DNA of 64,000 nucleotides from Pyricularia pennisetigena (taxonomy: Eukaryota; Ascomycota; Sordariomycetes; Magnaporthales; Pyriculariaceae): the NCBI RefSeq assembly GCF_004337985.1, contig NC_043743.1, positions 2,464,543-2,528,542 of the forward strand. Direction: 5' to 3'. Under the pieces are notes generated by a model that was given only the letters and a program-made list of their open reading frames with translations, was not told the DNA's origin and searched no databases. Shown here piece by piece: positions 12,225-23,678 of this stretch; the first letter of the stretch is position 1; each line of letters starts with the position of its first letter. A program made the translations under genes and the position numbers.

Positions 12225-14450
12225 TTAGACGAGGAGATAATCCCAACCCTTGGTCTGCATGACATCTCTCCAGTGGATGTAGTGTGTTGGTATCACGCTT
12301 CCTGTCTCCGATGCAGCAGGGGAGCAAGCCTGAGACTGCATAGCCACGAGCTGGTCGGCCTCGATCCACGTCTCCCGCAGCAGCGAGCTGACGCGGCCAA
12401 AGGAGCCAAAGTTGGCGGCCTCACCGAGTTGCGCGACGCGGTCCTCAAAGAAGCCGCGGAACGACGAGCCGGGCTGGCTGACGGACCCGCCAACCAGGTA
12501 AACCCACACAAGAGAGCGGTCGAATCCCTGGTGACCTGAGGGGATGTGCTGGAGAACGTTGGTCAGCTTCTCGACCAGGCCGATGCAGCTAGCCTGAGTA
12601 GGGTTGAAGCCGGGAACAAGGCTGCACAGGTAGATGCGCGCCGCGAGCCTGAATGCTGCCGTGATGTTCTTGCTCAGCTGCTTTGGGCTCAGCGAACCAT
12701 TAGAGTTAAATGGAAGCCTAGGGGCAGTCTCGCCAACCTCGGTGAGACCAATCTGGTCACCAAGAACATGAACGTGTTGACAAAGAGTGATGTCGTCCAT
12801 TCCGTCATTCCTAAGTGCCTCGAGGCAGGCAATCTCGGAGATGAGGTACATGACACGATCTTCGCATCCCATGAGCTCGCGTAGGCCGAGCGACGAATTG
12901 GTCGCAGACAAATGCTTCTCACGGTAGGTGTGGGCGAAGGTGGGTGCGCGGCCCTGCATTGTAGCACCCAGGATATCGATCCAGGCAGTGAGTGTCATGT
13001 TGAACGGTGTCGGCGCAGCCTCTGCGTTGGGGTCTGAGACAATGCGGGGAAGGTCAAGCTTCTGCACAAGAGAAATGGCGGCCTGGAAGTGCTGGTGCCA
13101 GGCAATGTCTGGGAGGGCATCGTCGAAGCGCCCGACGCCGCACTGGAAGAAGATCAAGCCAAGCGCAGCCTCGAGAATTTGTTGATGGTTCTCGTCGCGG
13201 TTAAGAGCGTCGCAAAGCGCAGAGATGGTCGCGTAGCGGTGTCGCATGATGTCGGCATCCATGTCCTCGCTCTGGGAACCAGTCGCAGCCTTGAGGTGCT
13301 GAGCGGCGATGCTCAAGCAGCAGTGAAGGTAACCCTTGTTGCTCTGGAGCGCCGGCAGGATCAGGTCTGAGCTGACCGAGCCGTGTTGGTTGGACTCCAG
13401 GATAGGGAAGATTGTCGGCAGAACATGTCGGACGAAATGATCCAGCAGGCGTTGGTCACCCTCGTCGAGCTCAATGGCAACCTGCCTTGATTGCATGGAG
13501 CGGCCATGGGCAAAGTCAAAGAAGTTGACATTCAGAGTCTCTTCAGTAAAGGACTCGCGCCTCTCCGAGCACACCTGTTCAGTCCATTCGCCTTCCAGAG
13601 GGAACGACGGCAGGGTTGTGCCCGGCAGCGGCGGGGTGTAGCAGGTGCTAAAGGTCGAGGTTGTTGATTCCCTGAGGGTAGGCACATCATTAACAAACAT
13701 TTGCCTCTCAGTCTTGACGTCGATCTCGTAGGGCGAAGCATATGGTCCTGCGAACATGAAGTCGGGATGTAGCTGAGGAGTGAATGCGCCATATTCTGAG
13801 CCTGTCGTTGGTGGGCTGTTGAAGTTGAAGCTAAAGTGCGAGTCGATGGAGGCGGATCTTGTCCTGTCGAGAGGGTCTGAGAAGGTGGCCGAGGTTGGCA
13901 ACGATGGGATAGAGTGAGAAAGGCCTGGAGGTGAGCTCATGGCGGTTTGAACAGCGTGGGCACCCTTCTCGGCGAGCTTCTTCTTCTTGATGATTGTCTT
14001 GATATCATCCTTGTGTCGCCTCCTGGCGTCGTTGTTGCTCCACCAGTGCGGGCGCTTGTATTCGCATACGAGACCGAGGTGCTTGCATGCTGAGCAAACA
14101 TGTTGACCCTCGTCACACTTTTTCCTCCTTAATCTACAGGTGTAGCAACCTGTAAGTGGGATTGGTTGACGGTTAGTTTATGAAAGTTCATAGCGTAAAT
14201 ATAAAAATAAAAAAACATGCATAGTCTGGTGGTCTAAAGTCGGCTGGGGTGATAGATCTAGGGCACGCTATAAGGGTTACCGACCTGTTCTTGAACGGCG
14301 GTGCATCTGGCTCTTTTTGTTAGAAGTGCCATTGGCAGTGGCGGCCGCGGCCTTGGCCGACTTTGTCTTTGTTGCTGATGCGACAGCCATTTTTGGTACT
14401 GGCGATGCTGTCGCGAAGTTGGCCTGAAGGTTGGGGGATATTGTTGACAT
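12225..14450 (-). CDS. adv-1: Zn(II)2Cys6 transcription factor of the PRO1/ADV-1/NosA family
   Basis: Exons 14450-14285 and 14149-12225 encode 696 residues. The intron uses a GTCGGT donor and a TTACAG acceptor, and splicing creates the typical RRSRTGCYTC. The zinc cluster has exact CX2CX6CX6CX2CX6C spacing (Cys 57, 60, 67, 74, 77, 84) followed by the basic KRPHWWSNNDARRRHKDD segment seen in PRO1 (Sordaria), ADV-1 (Neurospora) and RosA/NosA (Aspergillus). The C-terminal two-thirds (from about residue 215, DEGDQRLLDHFVRHVLPTIF) fits the fungal-specific regulatory domain of this group. Known family members control sexual fruiting-body development, hyphal fusion and wall-integrity genes. The ATG at 14450 was preferred over the in-frame ATG at 14390 because it lies first in the leader and gives a length close to Sordaria PRO1. 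It is transcribed away from a very long spacer. Family assignment is by recalled resemblance. Confidence 0.85.
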
Positions 14451-14628
14451 TTGTACCTCTGTGTGCTTGACGAGATGGGTACCCTGCGTTGACTGGGAAC
14501 AAAAGGCCCCAAGGGGACTGGGGGTGGGCGTGGTGGTTGGGGGGTGTGGATTGGAAAGAGGAGAAGGGGGGTGACCCTTGAACTTGAGTGATAGCGGGAA
14601 GCGAGAGCCGGGGCCCCAGTCTAGTCAC

Positions 14629-14655
14629 AGTCCAGGTCCAGGTCTAGGTCCAGAT
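14629..14655. repeat. Short CCAGGT-type direct repeats upstream of the PRO1-type gene
   Basis: The sequence carries GTCCAGGTCCAGGTCTAGGTCCAG, about four near-copies of a 6-nt unit, roughly 180-205 nt upstream of the start codon. It could be a regulatory cluster or leader sequence. Function is not shown by sequence alone. Confidence 0.5.
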
Positions 14656-16843
14656 CCACTCAAAGGCTGGCCCACTGAGATGATTAATTGCCCTGTTGCG
14701 CTAAGTGAATATCAAATTCTCCAAGCGTCGGGTGTCGGAAACAAGAATATTAAGTTATCGGGGTATTAAGTCGTCGAGACTATATGTGCGTTGTCGAAAG
14801 ACTGTAGATAAGAGCAAGACCGGCTTGCCTTGGGTCGGATGGTATCGTAACGGATCGTCGAAATGATTTGTCTGAAAAAAGGATGTCGACGTCGACGAGA
14901 TATTATTAAGAGAGAGGGGATGAGTCGAACGGGACTGAACGACACTTGGGACTTCCTTCCTGCCACTGGCCTTGGTCTGATCTGAGGGAAGAAACAAAAG
15001 ATCTCGAAGAACTTGTCGGATGGGCTAAAGCCTTATATCACGACCTCCATCTCGAACTACGGTAGGCTGAGGTCAGTTGGCATGTTCTATTTTTGAACAC
15101 AGACCAAAAAAAGAGTGAGAGCCTTGTCTTTTTTTGGCTATTCCTTCGTCGGGGACCCATGTCCACTCTGCCCTACGTGGTAGGTTGGAGCTCTGCAGCC
15201 AAATGTGGAGCTCGAACGACGGTCTCTCTGCAAGCCGAGTCTGGTCCACAGAGATGCAGGTCGTCGGCAAGGGAGGGAGGACTTACAAGATTATTGGCGC
15301 ACTCTTTTGATCAACATCATGACCCTGTCCCCAAAAGTGTGCGAGCTGCCAAGTAACGCGAATCTCCACCCACCATCAAGAATAGGAAGCGATCCATTAC
15401 TGGTATAGTCCCATGCCGACAATGGGCCGGTTGATGACAACGGATAAAGATAGTTGCAGCGGGGGACGCGGGTTGTTGAGTGACCAAACGGGAAGCTGTT
15501 TGGCGACTCTGCAGGCCGCCATGTCGCTTCCGGCTGGACACTGCTATGGTTGTAATGCATGATGACCAACAAAGGCTGCAACCAGCCACAAGAGTCACCA
15601 ACAGCTGATGAATATGGGTTGAGCAACCACATTAGCAACAATAGGGGCCCTTTGCGGACCGTCCTTGCGCTTGGGTTCTGAGCCCAGAATCTGGCCAACC
15701 GAGATAGATCTTCACTTGGGGCTGCGGCTGGCTCATTGGAGCTTGCTGGATTCGTGCAAGCTTCATGTGATCACAGCTCAATGTCTTGCCGCGCATAAAC
15801 TGTTTCTTTTGCATCTCGATGTCTTTTTACGTACTCCGAAGTGATCGGTAACAAGCTGCTCCTCAAAAAGATAGTTCTCTTACCCCGTTGTAAGTAGGGT
15901 TTTGCCTAGTCTGTGCATGGAATATACCCTGTAAGAATACTACCAGGGAGTTGTTGACCCGGGAGCGAGACTGGGCAATGATCGCATCGTGCGAGGGACT
16001 GCTACTACCTCGCCTTAATCGCGGCCAACAACTTTGCAGCGCAGAGAAACCCACAGACAATGGTCGGCTCTGACGGCGAGGGATCAGGGTAAAGCCAAGA
16101 ATCAAGCCCCGCTCAGAACAAATGTCGGCTCAGCCTATGGACAGCCCGTAACAGTCGGCGACTTTTTGCTCGCTGTGGCTGGCCGAGACCTTTGTCATCA
16201 AACGTAGGCTATCTGGAGCCTTTGGTAGGACAACAGAGCAAATGATGAGCCCACGTAGTTAGCGACTGGGGAAATGTCTCCGGCCGTGAAAATAACGGCC
16301 ACCCGCCTCCCGTGCAAGATGGCGGGTTGCCTTTCCTCCCCATATTCTTTGTTCTTCCACAGTAGCCCAGTGTGTTGCGGTGATGCCCCAGCACCAAGTG
16401 CGGTGTCCCTATCGTGCGTCGTAGTATTCTTGCTTCATGGAGAAGCAAACCCGCGTGCTTGCATGTTTGCTTGTAACCTCACACGAGGTACGCGAGGTAC
16501 AAGACCGGCGACACGCGAGCCCGCTAAGACAAGCATAGAGTGCGTGCATTCCAGTGACGGTGAGTGAGGTCTTTGCGGTAATTCGGGGGGAAAAAGTTTC
16601 TTTCTCGACCCATTCCAACCCTCGGCCGGCGGGGTTTGGATCGAGGTTGGCAAATTGTGGAGACACCCGGCAAGAGGAGGGCTGCTTTGGCTTGCTATTT
16701 GCTGGAGTGTGGTGCTTGAAAATTGCTAGCGCATGCCGTCGGGATCGACCGTTGCCAATCATCCTCCAAAACTTTGTGATGAGCACGAGCCACCATCCGA
16801 AAGCTCGTCCCAGATTGGCAACTGCATCACCTACTGGATAGAT

Positions 16844-16885
16844 CCCTGGTTGAGCTTGGGCCAATGAGATAATCGTCAACCAGGG
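16844..16885. repeat. 10-bp perfect inverted repeat
   Basis: CCCTGGTTGA at 16844-16853 is mirrored by TCAACCAGGG at 16876-16885, with a 22-nt loop. It lies in the gene-free spacer. It might be a hairpin or a dimeric protein-binding site, though a chance occurrence in 9 kb is also possible. Confidence 0.6.
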
Positions 16886-18324
16886 TTGACCCATGCAGAT
16901 CCATGGAGTCAAGGATACTGATTGTTCTCCATTATGGCTGCTACGACCGATGTAAGCCATCGCAACAAGTTTCTTTGTTCGCGATGATTTATCAAGTTCA
17001 GTGCGAGATGGCTGTCAAATTGCCCATCTCCCCTAAAAGTTAATCTCACAAAGTTAATCTCGAGTCTTTCTCGAAGTCGCTTTGTTCTTTTCATCTTTGT
17101 AACTTTACGTAATTATTTATATTGCGAACCGGGTGCTGACATACGTCCGCGGCTTCAGGGATGTTTGTTATAATCCCTGTTCTCGCATCCTGCATCCTGG
17201 AAAATATTGATTCCTGACGACCTTTTCAAATGTGTATGCAGGAATTATAGTGTGTGTGCCTTGAATTATACCTAGGATGGCAGGCTAGGCTTACTGGTAG
17301 GTTGCTTATGGAGTACCATCCATACCACGCCCGCCTCGGTAAAGTACTGGACACCTTTTCTTTTTTTTTTTTTGGTCATGGAGGGTACAAAATACCCGTA
17401 GCCGCGCAACAAACTGGAAGCGCCCGCTGACCAAGCACAAGCCAATATTTGCCCACATCACACACGGGCTAATTTTGGATCAAGACGATACTCTCTTGTC
17501 AAAGATGCTAAATTTAACCCGCCGGAGTATGGGCCGTTGCACTTGACTTCGTAGACCTCGCAATGACGTTGGAGGATCACAAAAGTTGGACTCGGGTTAA
17601 ATGCGCCTATCAGGATACCAAACCATTGCATTTCCCGAGGTTTGTTCTTATTGTCGTTTACTCTTATATGTGCATAATAAACCCATTCATCCCATCTTCC
17701 AGGGGTTCCTCCCAAGCCTCCCCCCCTCTTTTGATCTGCCGTCCCGTCTCAATCTCATCCCAGCTCATCCAAAAGGCATAAGGTGCCGAGTCAGTATAGC
17801 CTCTTTTAATTATCACATCACCTACTTTTAAGCAGTACAACCCCGCGATGTATTGCAGGCTTCGCATTTCGTGTCATCTTAATCCGAGTTGCATCCATGC
17901 TATCAAATATCCCTGATTAGACCAATAGGCACCCTAACTACCACATATCGGTCTGACAAAGAGCGATAGGGTGGAGGAACATCGTGGATGAGACTGGCTT
18001 GAGCTTGTTTGGGTGGACAATCTCCTGTCCGATTTTTGCCGGTGATGTAGATGGATCTTCATTATCAGATTGGGGTAGCATCCAGTGGTAAGCCGAGAGA
18101 GGCTGGTTCATTTCAGCTGTATGTTCAAAAAGGGCAGGTTTTCTCTCGGTCGTGGGGATTAGAAGCGGGGAAATTCGAACGCTGGGGGCGTGAGCTTACT
18201 GCGTATAACATGATTACCTACTACTTACTGTACGCAGTGGATGAGAGACATGCCTCTCTCTCCACCTCAAGTACTTACATGATTGAACCTTCCATTGCTT
18301 GCCGTCTACGGTAGCCCGAGGTAT

Positions 18325-18366
18325 CCACCTCAGCAGAGTGCCTCAACAGAGTGCCTCAGCGGGGTT
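18325..18366. repeat. Short tandem direct repeat
   Basis: Near-identical units of AGAGTGCCTCA with variants are repeated three times around here. No coding context. Probably a simple local duplication. Confidence 0.45.
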
Positions 18367-21300
18367 GGGGGTTGCGCTACTGTTGAAAAGCGAGCCGGTT
18401 CGATATTCAGCAATGACAATTAAAACCATGCAGTATAATTCCGCGTATACCGGTAGACATGTTTTACTTCACCAAGTGGCAGAAGCTCAGACAGCGGCCC
18501 AGAGGTCCAAGCCACAGCCTGGCGTGGAGGTGAATTTTTTTGTTTGTTTTGCTACCGTACGTAACCAGAAAAATGGATTGGGAGGCTGGACGTACTGATC
18601 CCACGTAGTAATTGTAAAACTCCACAACGGGCATCGCCCCAAGGTGACAGCGACATCTCCAGTGTGATCCGATGTGACAGAGCCGTCAGCTCATCAGCGG
18701 CCATGATGTACTGGAAGGTAAATAATCCTTGCAAGTCGGCATTCCTCGGGAGTTCTCAAGCATATTCGTTTGTCTTTCATTACAATTGTAGATCGCATGC
18801 CGTCTCTCCGTATCCCCACTTGGCTCAATTGAGCCAGATATTTTTCCAAATAATGGCCAGCACCGTTTAAACCGCGGAAGACTGAAGTCTGGTTACAGGG
18901 TTGAACCTCTCGGCACAACACCGATGTGAACGACGAAGCTTCCTGCGGCTGCATTGCTTCCTCGTGGCGGGTTGCATATTCGCAAAAAGTGTTTAATGAG
19001 GTGATAATTACAAGCCCGGGACGTTAAATGAGCACAGGCCCACTGGGGCAGCCTCCAAGGCTGAATGAACTGAGTGGTTTCTTCCGTCGTCACATCGCCA
19101 AAATGCTGGTTTTTTCATGCCCAACCAAGACATCGTGATTGTTTATCCATGATTCCACCATACTACATATGCACGATACGTACTGCGTATGGCAAGGGGA
19201 GGGTACTGCGGATTAGCACCCATGGCTTGCGACGGGACGCACGGCCATCAAAGGCCGGGGCTGAAGCTACGACCACTTCTTCGCCTCACTCAATCTGCCT
19301 TCATGCATAAAAGCCCCCACTAGACTTTAATGGGAAAGCGGGACATGCCTTTTGAGGGATAGAGTGAAGAAAAAATCTGCCGGAGACGAGTGCGAAATTG
19401 TATTAGCGAAGTGCCTGCGCAGAGCAAAACAAAACACACTGGAGCGGACGGCCCCATCGAAAAGCGCAGCACCCTGAGCTTTTCGTTGCGCGGAGAAAAA
19501 GCAGACTTGAGGCACATCGGGACATCGCCTGATGATTCCAGGGATGGGCCCTGTAGCATTAAAGCAACCCCACCCTACCGCAGTAGACAGAACTTTGACA
19601 GCCCAATCCAAGCTTCGGGTCCGAGATTCTCAACATCATTCGGGGATGCAAACCACAATAGTGAGTTAGTGAGTGCCTTGGCAATCATGGCCCGCATTGT
19701 GGTCATTCGCGACAGAGGGGGTGAGAATCGCAATTCGGGCCGTTCGTTGGGCCACAGGGGTCCTTTCTACCTTACTCGTCAGTGGTTGTTTCTTCAGGCT
19801 AATCGGAGCATTCAGAAACTTCAAATTGTCTCTCGTATTCTCTACCATCTATGTGCACACCACCTTTTTAGAGAATAAGAAACAGACGAGCACCCCCAAA
19901 GGCGAGACTCGAGGCTTGGTGGCGACGAGGGCCGCATTGGACTCGATATCATGTGAGCAGGGCTTCGACCGGCCGATTGGACAGCGTCGAAAATTTCCGT
20001 GTAAAAGAAAAAAAAAGAGCTGTCTCATCTTAGTCCGCGGGTGTATCGGGAACCAACGGTTGAGGGCGGCCTATTTCTTTTCCAGAATCTCAGGTCATGC
20101 TTCCTTAGGACAGGTACAGCCAGCGGTATTTTAGTCGTGTCTGTTTGGTTACCCGGAAACACTGGATCTAACAAACATGTCAAGATCTTTGAATCTGCTT
20201 TAATTCTGCTACGCTAGCGGTCCTTTGAGCGGCATGCATTAGTGCTAGGGTTGTGTCAACATCATCGATGGGCTTACGCTTAACGGATAACAGCCGTTGA
20301 AAAGCGGGGAACTAGCCCGAGCTTCGGCCAAGTCGCGACCTGTGTACGGAATATCCCCGGCAGATACACCCTAAAGCCAATTGGGAATTTTCGCGCACAC
20401 AGGGTAGGCCACAACTGTAACAGGCTGGGGATCAACGATCAACCTGCTGAAGCCATGACCTCGAGATCTCGTGATCAAATGGTCCAGAATGAGCGCGCCC
20501 ATTTGCCAGGCCAGGAACAAATGGCGTTCGAGTGGCTCCTGAGCTTCGGTCATGTGCAACCTGAAAAGTTGCCACAACCGCTGCCCTCTGCCTCACCGCA
20601 ATTGTTCCCGGGAGATCAATGGCTTTCAGCTGGCTTTGTCATTGTCGCAGCGCCACATGCCTTCCTTTTGTTCTGCCGACTCGTCCCGGTCTCCGACCCG
20701 GGATGCGAATCGTATTACGCATTAGCTCTCACACATGACCGTGGGCCTCAAGGGACAAGAAGCCAAAGGTGTCTCTAGATCAAGATTTACCGCGCTGGGA
20801 CATCTTGACCTCGAATTGTCGGTGAAGAAAGGCGCCACTATGACTCCCTCTCCTGCAGCACGGGAACAGGGCCTTAAATTTTTTTGTTCTTTTTTTCCTT
20901 GGTCCAAAGGTGCCACATCCGGGCCGTGGAGCCATCGGGCGAGTGGACAGAAAGCAACATGTCACGCACGTACCCGTTACGATTTGAAAAGAAAAAGGAA
21001 AAATGGCTGGCATCGAGATGCTTGCCAGCTCCGATGCGGGGCCGCTCTTTTTTTTTTTTTTTTTCCAACAAAAAAAAAAAAAAACTTCTCGAAGATTGCT
21101 GGCTGACTGGTGGTCTCGGCCCGGGAATCTCATACAGCGTCAACTTCTCTGTACACCCGGGGTATTGTCTTACATGATGACGAACCTACGGAGAATGATA
21201 AACCGAGGAGCTGGACTATCTGTTAACGCTGTTGGTATGCATCAGAGTCATCGACGTACCAATCGATTCATGCTCAGGCAGCGCACTAGTCTAGGGCTCT

Positions 21301-21485
21301 ACCGCCATTGTGAGTAACTTGAGGCATTTGTGCCTTTGTCTAGGGTTCACCGACATAACGGCACAATTCTTTGAGCATGGGTCGCAAGAGATTGCGAGCG
21401 AAGCCATGTCGATACCCGGGAGCCAATTACAGCATTATTGCCATAGTGTAAAGAAGCGCAGCTTTGTCATGTGGTGTTTTTGCGG

Positions 21486-21510
21486 TTTTTTTTTTTTTTT
21501 TTTTTTTTTT
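21486..21510. repeat. Poly(T) tract of 25 nt
   Basis: Uninterrupted T run within the gene-free spacer. Confidence 0.85.
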
Positions 21511-23678
21511 ACCTGTTTTCCCCCTCGCAAGCGGAGAAGGCCAAAGCGACATAACGACCGAGCTGGTCAATCTCAAATCGGCCCCCCATTGGGCCCCCAT
21601 CAGATCGCCTTCGCTAATGATCTTGCACGTCTCAGGGTTTCCAGTTTCCCGTCAACCTTGTCGACTGGGTCTTGGGTGATTAATGTGCCAAACAAAATAT
21701 ATGCAGTAAAGCAATCATTTATCGGTGTCTACCTGAGATTATCGACGTAACCAACAGGGCATCCATGGGTAGTTGGATTCTCCATACAATTATCGGCAGC
21801 ACCCGCTAACCAAACCAGTCGCCAGGCATGCCCTAGTGCTTGGATATGCAAGTGCTGCTACCAACATGAACTCATCTATCCGGACCCCACGACGCAAGGG
21901 AAGCCGCCACGCATTGGCTCCCGCCCCCAACCGACATGTCTTTTGGTCGCATAGATGCGGCCACATGGAGACCGTACCTACGTCAGCCATCAAGAGAAAT
22001 ATGGCGAGCAAACTAGAGAAAAAAAAAAAAGGACAGAGAACAAAAAGAGCTAACGTTCCAGAAACACAAGCCCCGGGTACGCTAATGGGGGATGCATGGC
22101 ACCTTGATCGGTCAACTCTCGTGCTGGATGGGTACATAGGTAATTGCATAAAATACTATGGCAAATACTACCATCTTGGGCGGGAGGTGCATGTTGAAAG
22201 TCGCACCATATGTCGCACAACATACACTAATGTTGAGTATAGTATATTGCAATGGCGTGCGATGTTGCACACGATAGGCCTTGTTCCTCCCGCATGGAGG
22301 GGGTTGTACCAATCCGACTCTTTTGCACAATGCCTCACGCACGATTGTCTTCCCTGTCATGGTTTAGCGTCGTTTGCTTTTTCCTTTGGGGAAGATGGCA
22401 CATGCATTCCCGCCAAGGGCCAAGGGGTGGGAGTGCAGGCGGGGAAAGGGTGAGAGCAAGAGAAGGAGGGTGAGAAATAAGTGAGAGAATAAGAAAAAAA
22501 TATCGCTCTGTCTAAGGGTGGGATCTTCGTCGGGATCCCCTGCTTCCTGGGCTTGTCGAGACCCTCGTCGCCATCTCCCGTTTGGACCAATCAGCGGCTG
22601 CAGACGGTAGTGAGCGCGTATGCTCCTATTTTGGGCGTCAAAAAGACTACATGCCGTCCCATTCCCGACTTTTTGACCAATGGAGGCGAGGCTGGTATTA
22701 TCGGCCATGTTCGGAGCATCTGGTTGTCTCGTCGGCGCTGACCAATGACTGACGACCCTACCATTACATGAATGACTGACTGACCAACCAGCCCTCGGAA
22801 TTTTCCCCGGGGTCTTCTTTCTACTCTTCTTCGCGCTGGCTGCATCTCCGTATACGCCTAGTCGGCGGTTGTGCCAGGCCACCTTTGTCGGCTATTATTA
22901 CGACCGAAATGGATTTGGATGGGTCGACCAAAAGGGTTTGCCCCCCCTTTCCACCTTTCCACTTCCCCCCAACCATCCAGCCACGCCAGGTTCTCGTTGA
23001 AAGCAAGCTCAAGAATAGAGTAATTAAAAGATAGGTTGAGAGAGAGAGGGAGAGAGAGGAGAGAGTGTGGACCCCTTGACCTTCGGAATAGACTACACCC
23101 CTAGCTATCCATGCCCAATAGCTCTCCCATATCACACCGTTATTTTCACTCATCTCTTCACCAGGTGTTCCCCGCCCGCGTACAGTTAGTTCACTGCATC
23201 GCTTGCAGTCGAGCACACTATCACCGTGTGATGGCGTTCCATGCATGACGCCGGGGCCGTAACCAAGCTGTGAACTTTGTTCAGCGCATAGCCGTGAGAG
23301 CTAAACCACTCACACTTTTACTCCGATCTATCCATACCATCCATAACACACATACCTACACTACCTATACATATTGGCCCCAGGGCTCCCACACCGGTCC
23401 ACACAACCACCTTCTCCCCTTTTTGCGACCTAGTGTTGACTACCAGGTGTTAGCAAAAACGATCGGGCTTTGCTTTTGTTGTTTTGTTTAGTCTGATTTT
23501 TGTTCCTTCTTAAAACTCTCAGCAACCTCTACATTACAGCAAGATATCAGGTATAACCTCACGGTTTAGACACAACCTCTGTCTACAGGGCTGGTATTGT
23601 ATCCATGACCCTGCCGGTGGCGGCGAACAACAGCTACTTCTGATTGTTTAACATACGATCATAGGTCGTACAAAAGTC

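Larger units (their letters stand above)
14451..23678. other. 9.2-kb divergent spacer between the PRO1-type factor and the SAM-PH gene
   Basis: No gene is supported across this stretch. The longest frames (for example 21773-22453) start at non-ATG codons, end in low-complexity sequence and resemble no family I know. Composition is not strongly AT-rich, so it does not look like a heavily RIP-mutated transposon. It contains CCAGGT-type repeats near the PRO1-type promoter, a 10-bp inverted repeat at 16844-16885, T/A homopolymers and short direct repeats. It may hold regulatory DNA or non-coding transcripts for one or both flanking genes. Confidence 0.5.

Noticed and set aside
7091..22145. Shared GGTACATAGGTAAT 14-mer in two spacers (about 7091 and 22131)
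   Set aside because: The match does not extend into flanking sequence, so it is not evidence of a repeat family.
21773..22453. 226-codon open frame in the spacer
   Set aside because: It begins at a TTG codon, has no family resemblance, mixed codon use and a poly-Lys stretch. It is best explained as a chance frame.
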